Shown here: one piece after another, positions 7,281 to 8,936 of the stretch
Numbering within the stretch: position 1 is the stretch's first letter
Layout: every line of letters begins with the position of its first letter
NCBI GenBank assembly: GCA_020442225.1
Contig: JAGRKR010000026.1
Location: 1 to 8,936, forward strand
Source: Hyphomicrobiaceae bacterium
GTDB lineage: Bacteria; Pseudomonadota; Alphaproteobacteria; Rhizobiales; Hyphomicrobiaceae
Direction of reading: 5' to 3'
DNA length: 8,936 bases
Notes under the pieces: generated by a model
What the model was told of the DNA's origin: nothing
Database searches by the model: none
What the model saw: only the letters and a program-made list of their open reading frames with translations
Position numbers and translations under genes: made by a program

Positions 7281-7826
7281 TCAGAACGCCTTGGCGCCGA
7301 TCAGCTTCTGGGTGAGCAGGACGGCGACCGCCTGCCCGGACTTGTAGACCATGGTGCATGCCGCCTCGACGGTCGGCACGGCCTCTTCCGGCTTCTCGAC
7401 CATGAGGCAGAGCACGCCCATCGCCTCGAGGATCGGTTTTACGGCTTGGCCCATCGGCATCTGCCACGGGTTTCCTTCGCCGAAGTCGCCGCGCATGCTG
7501 ATCAGCATGAGGATCGGGAAGCTGCCGCCCTTCACCAGCGAGAGGAAGTTGATGCAGTTGCCGACGCCGCTGCTCTGCATGCACACGACGCTGCGGGCGC
7601 CGCCGAGATGCGCGCCCGCCGCCAGCGCCACCCCCTCTTCCTCGGTGGTGAGCGCGACGGAGTGCACGTCGCGGTCCTCGAGCGAGCGGTCGATGATGAG
7701 CCGATGGCCGGCATCGGGGACATAGGAGATCTGGGTGACGTCGTTCTTGCGCAGGACGTCGTAGATGGCGTGTTGCCATCCGTCGCGCTCACCGGCTGGC
7801 GGTGCTTGCTTGCTTTTGGTCGCCAA
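7281..7826 (-). CDS. ThDP decarboxylase subunit alpha, PYR domain (ComD-like)
   Basis: A 181-residue PYR-domain subunit. TTEEEGVALAAGAHLGG (60-76) holds the glutamate that activates the ThDP pyrimidine ring (Glu62-64). MQSSGVGNCIN (83-93) and RGDFGEGNPWQMPMGQ (112-127) resemble ComD of methanogens (recalled EEEGV, MQNSGLGN, RGTEGE and PMGRA motifs). It should form the active site with a beta subunit. The start is TTG at 7826, preceded six bases away by GGAGGAG (7833-7839). There is no in-frame ATG or GTG between that site and the conserved domain, and the long upstream in-frame extension to 8231 overlaps the MFS gene and is not protein-like. It is the first gene of the alpha, beta-1, beta-2 unit. 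The substrate class (sulfo-, phosphono- or other 2-oxoacid) is not determined. Confidence 0.9.
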   Translation of the reverse strand: MATKSKQAPPAGERDGWQHAIYDVLRKNDVTQISYVPDAGHRLIIDRSLEDRDVHSVALTTEEEGVALAAGAHLGGARSVVCMQSSGVGNCINFLSLVKGGSFPILMLISMRGDFGEGNPWQMPMGQAVKPILEAMGVLCLMVEKPEEAVPTVEAACTMVYKSGQAVAVLLTQKLIGAKAF

Positions 7827-7832
7827 GGTCGT

Positions 7833-7839
7833 CTCCTCC
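7833..7839 (-). promoter_or_regulatory. Strong ribosome binding site before the TTG start of alpha
   Basis: GGAGGAG on the minus strand, six bases from the TTG at 7824-7826. Its strength and spacing are the main reason to place an unusual TTG start here. Confidence 0.7.
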
Positions 7840-7954
7840 AATGAACCAGCCGGCCGCCGGGCCGCATCTGTCGCGCGCGGCAGAACGCGTGTCGGGCTCG
7901 GGATCGTCGGGATTAGCCAGCACACCGGCAGGTGCGCTCGTATCGATCCCTGCG

Positions 7955-7983
7955 ATGGTAGAGTCGGCGGGCGGGCCTCGCAA
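7955..7983 (-). promoter_or_regulatory. Weak promoter candidate for the alpha/beta-1/beta-2 unit
   Basis: TTGCGA (7978-7983) and TACCAT (7955-7960), each four of six to consensus, are separated by 17 nt on the minus strand, about 120 nt before the alpha start. The spacing is ideal, but the matches are modest and the region is GC-rich. The 268-nt divergent gap (7827-8094) shows no gene or other clear signal. Confidence 0.3.
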
Positions 7984-8094
7984 GCCTTCTCCGGCGCGTG
8001 CCGTGCCGCTTTGGGCTTGACGTGAGGGCTCGGGCGGCAATGGTGGCACGGTCGTCCGCTTGTGCGAAACCGCTTCCGGTGACCCGAGTTCGTC

Positions 8095-8936
8095 ATGTCC
8101 ACGCCGTTGCAGCCCGTCGTCGCCCTGCTCGTCAGCGCCGCCGTCCTGCTCATGGGAAACGGGCTGCTCTCGGTGCTGCTGCCGGTGCGTGCCGGTCTCG
8201 ACGCCTTCAGCCAGCTCGACATCGGTATCATGGGCTCGGCCTACTTCCTGGGGCTGGTGATCGGCTGCCTGGTCTCGCCAGGCATCATCGCCCGCGTTGG
8301 CCATATCCGCGCCTTCGCGGCCTTCGCGGCGGTGGCCACGGTAACCCCGCTCTGCCACGCGATCTTTCCGCTGCCGCCTGTCTGGTGGCTGTTGCGCGCG
8401 CTCACCGGACTGTGTTTCGCCGGCCTCTTCATGGGCATCGAGAGCTGGCTCAACGCCGCTTCCGACCGTGAGAACCGCGGTCGCGTGCTTGCGGCCTACA
8501 CGATGCTCAACCTGACCGTGACCACGGTGGGCATGCAACTCTCCGGTCTCTTCCCCGCCCGTGGCTTCGAGCTCTTCTCGCTCGTCGCCGTCCTCTATTC
8601 CCTGGCGGCGGTGCCCGTCTCGCTCACCCGCACCGTGGCGCCCACTCCGCCGCGCCGCTCCCGTCTGCGCCTCGTCTGGCTCATCGGCGTTTCTCCGGCG
8701 GCGGTGCTCGCCTGCCTCTTCACGGGCATGGTGAACGGCGCCTTCTGGACGCTCGGGCCGACCTATGCGCACGCCGCCGGCCTCGGCTTCGAGGAGGTCG
8801 CGCTGTTCCTGTCGGCTGCGGTTCTGGGCGGCGCGCTGGCGCAATGGCCGGTCGGTCTCAGCTCCGACCGGCTCGGCCGGCGTCCGGTTGCCGCACTGGT
8901 CTCGGCCGCCGCCGCGCTCGCAGGTCTCGGCCTCGT
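8095..8936 (+). CDS. MFS transporter, YcaD-like (3' end beyond the window)
   Basis: The first 280 residues of an inner-membrane major facilitator; the frame is still open at the window edge. Hydrophobic helices are visible at about 5-30, 42-65, 71-91, 97-118, 132-151, 158-178, 193-215 and 235-255, with a basic PPRRSRLR loop (185-192) between the two halves. SDRLGRRP (257-264) is the MFS motif A between helices 8 and 9. ESWLN (116-120) followed by ENRGRVL (126-132) is typical of the YcaD/YhjX-like group. The ATG is the first start after an in-frame TGA at 8080-8082, so the N-terminus is well placed, though the ribosome binding site (GGTGA, 8078-8082) is weak. It is divergent from the decarboxylase genes and might move their substrate or product; the transported compound is not predictable. 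Confidence 0.9.
   Translation, partial: MSTPLQPVVALLVSAAVLLMGNGLLSVLLPVRAGLDAFSQLDIGIMGSAYFLGLVIGCLVSPGIIARVGHIRAFAAFAAVATVTPLCHAIFPLPPVWWLLRALTGLCFAGLFMGIESWLNAASDRENRGRVLAAYTMLNLTVTTVGMQLSGLFPARGFELFSLVAVLYSLAAVPVSLTRTVAPTPPRRSRLRLVWLIGVSPAAVLACLFTGMVNGAFWTLGPTYAHAAGLGFEEVALFLSAAVLGGALAQWPVGLSSDRLGRRPVAALVSAAAALAGLGL

Noticed and set aside
8016..8045. Plus-strand promoter for the MFS gene (CTTGAC at 8016-8021)
   Set aside because: The -35-like element is good for alphaproteobacteria, but no acceptable -10 follows at 16-18 nt.
7789..8844. A 351-residue open frame on the minus strand
   Set aside because: It is antisense to the MFS gene, highly charged with no domain, and a mirror of membrane-protein codons.

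Overview
The window is high-GC DNA whose protein families and non-ATG start usage suggest a proteobacterium, most likely an alphaproteobacterium of the Hyphomicrobiales or Rhodospirillales type (inference, no marker gene present). It is almost fully coding, with ten genes: nine complete and one cut by the right edge. I saw no tRNA, rRNA, CRISPR array, transposase or phage gene.

Left part, plus strand (64-1228): a small FlK-type hotdog thioesterase followed by a class I SAM-dependent methyltransferase. They converge on the minus-strand block, and the 190-nt gap between them and that block (1229-1418) holds a long nested hairpin.

Centre, minus strand (7826 down to 1419): seven genes in one direction, in two probable transcription units. 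The upstream unit encodes a split thiamine-diphosphate 2-oxoacid decarboxylase of the sulfopyruvate/phosphonopyruvate decarboxylase type: one PYR-domain (alpha, ComD-like) subunit, then two tandem paralogous PP-domain (beta, ComE-like) subunits. After a 250-nt gap with an AT-rich promoter candidate and a leader rich in palindromes comes the second unit: a fold-type II PLP enzyme of unassigned reaction, the two subunits of a glutaconate-CoA-transferase-like class I CoA-transferase whose genes overlap by 8 nt, and a luciferase-like (LLM) F420- or FMN-dependent oxidoreductase.

Right edge, plus strand (8095 to end): an MFS transporter of the YcaD-like type, transcribed divergently from the decarboxylase genes and truncated by the window.

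Together the genes look like a catabolic or biosynthetic module for a small carboxylate. A PLP enzyme acts on an amino acid, a ThDP enzyme decarboxylates a 2-oxoacid, a CoA-transferase activates an acid, a flavin enzyme oxidises or reduces, and a thioesterase may release or detoxify a CoA ester. The substrate cannot be read from the sequence. The pairing of a fold-II PLP enzyme with a ComDE-like decarboxylase recalls the cysteate to sulfopyruvate to sulfoacetaldehyde chemistry of coenzyme M biosynthesis, but this is only a hypothesis.
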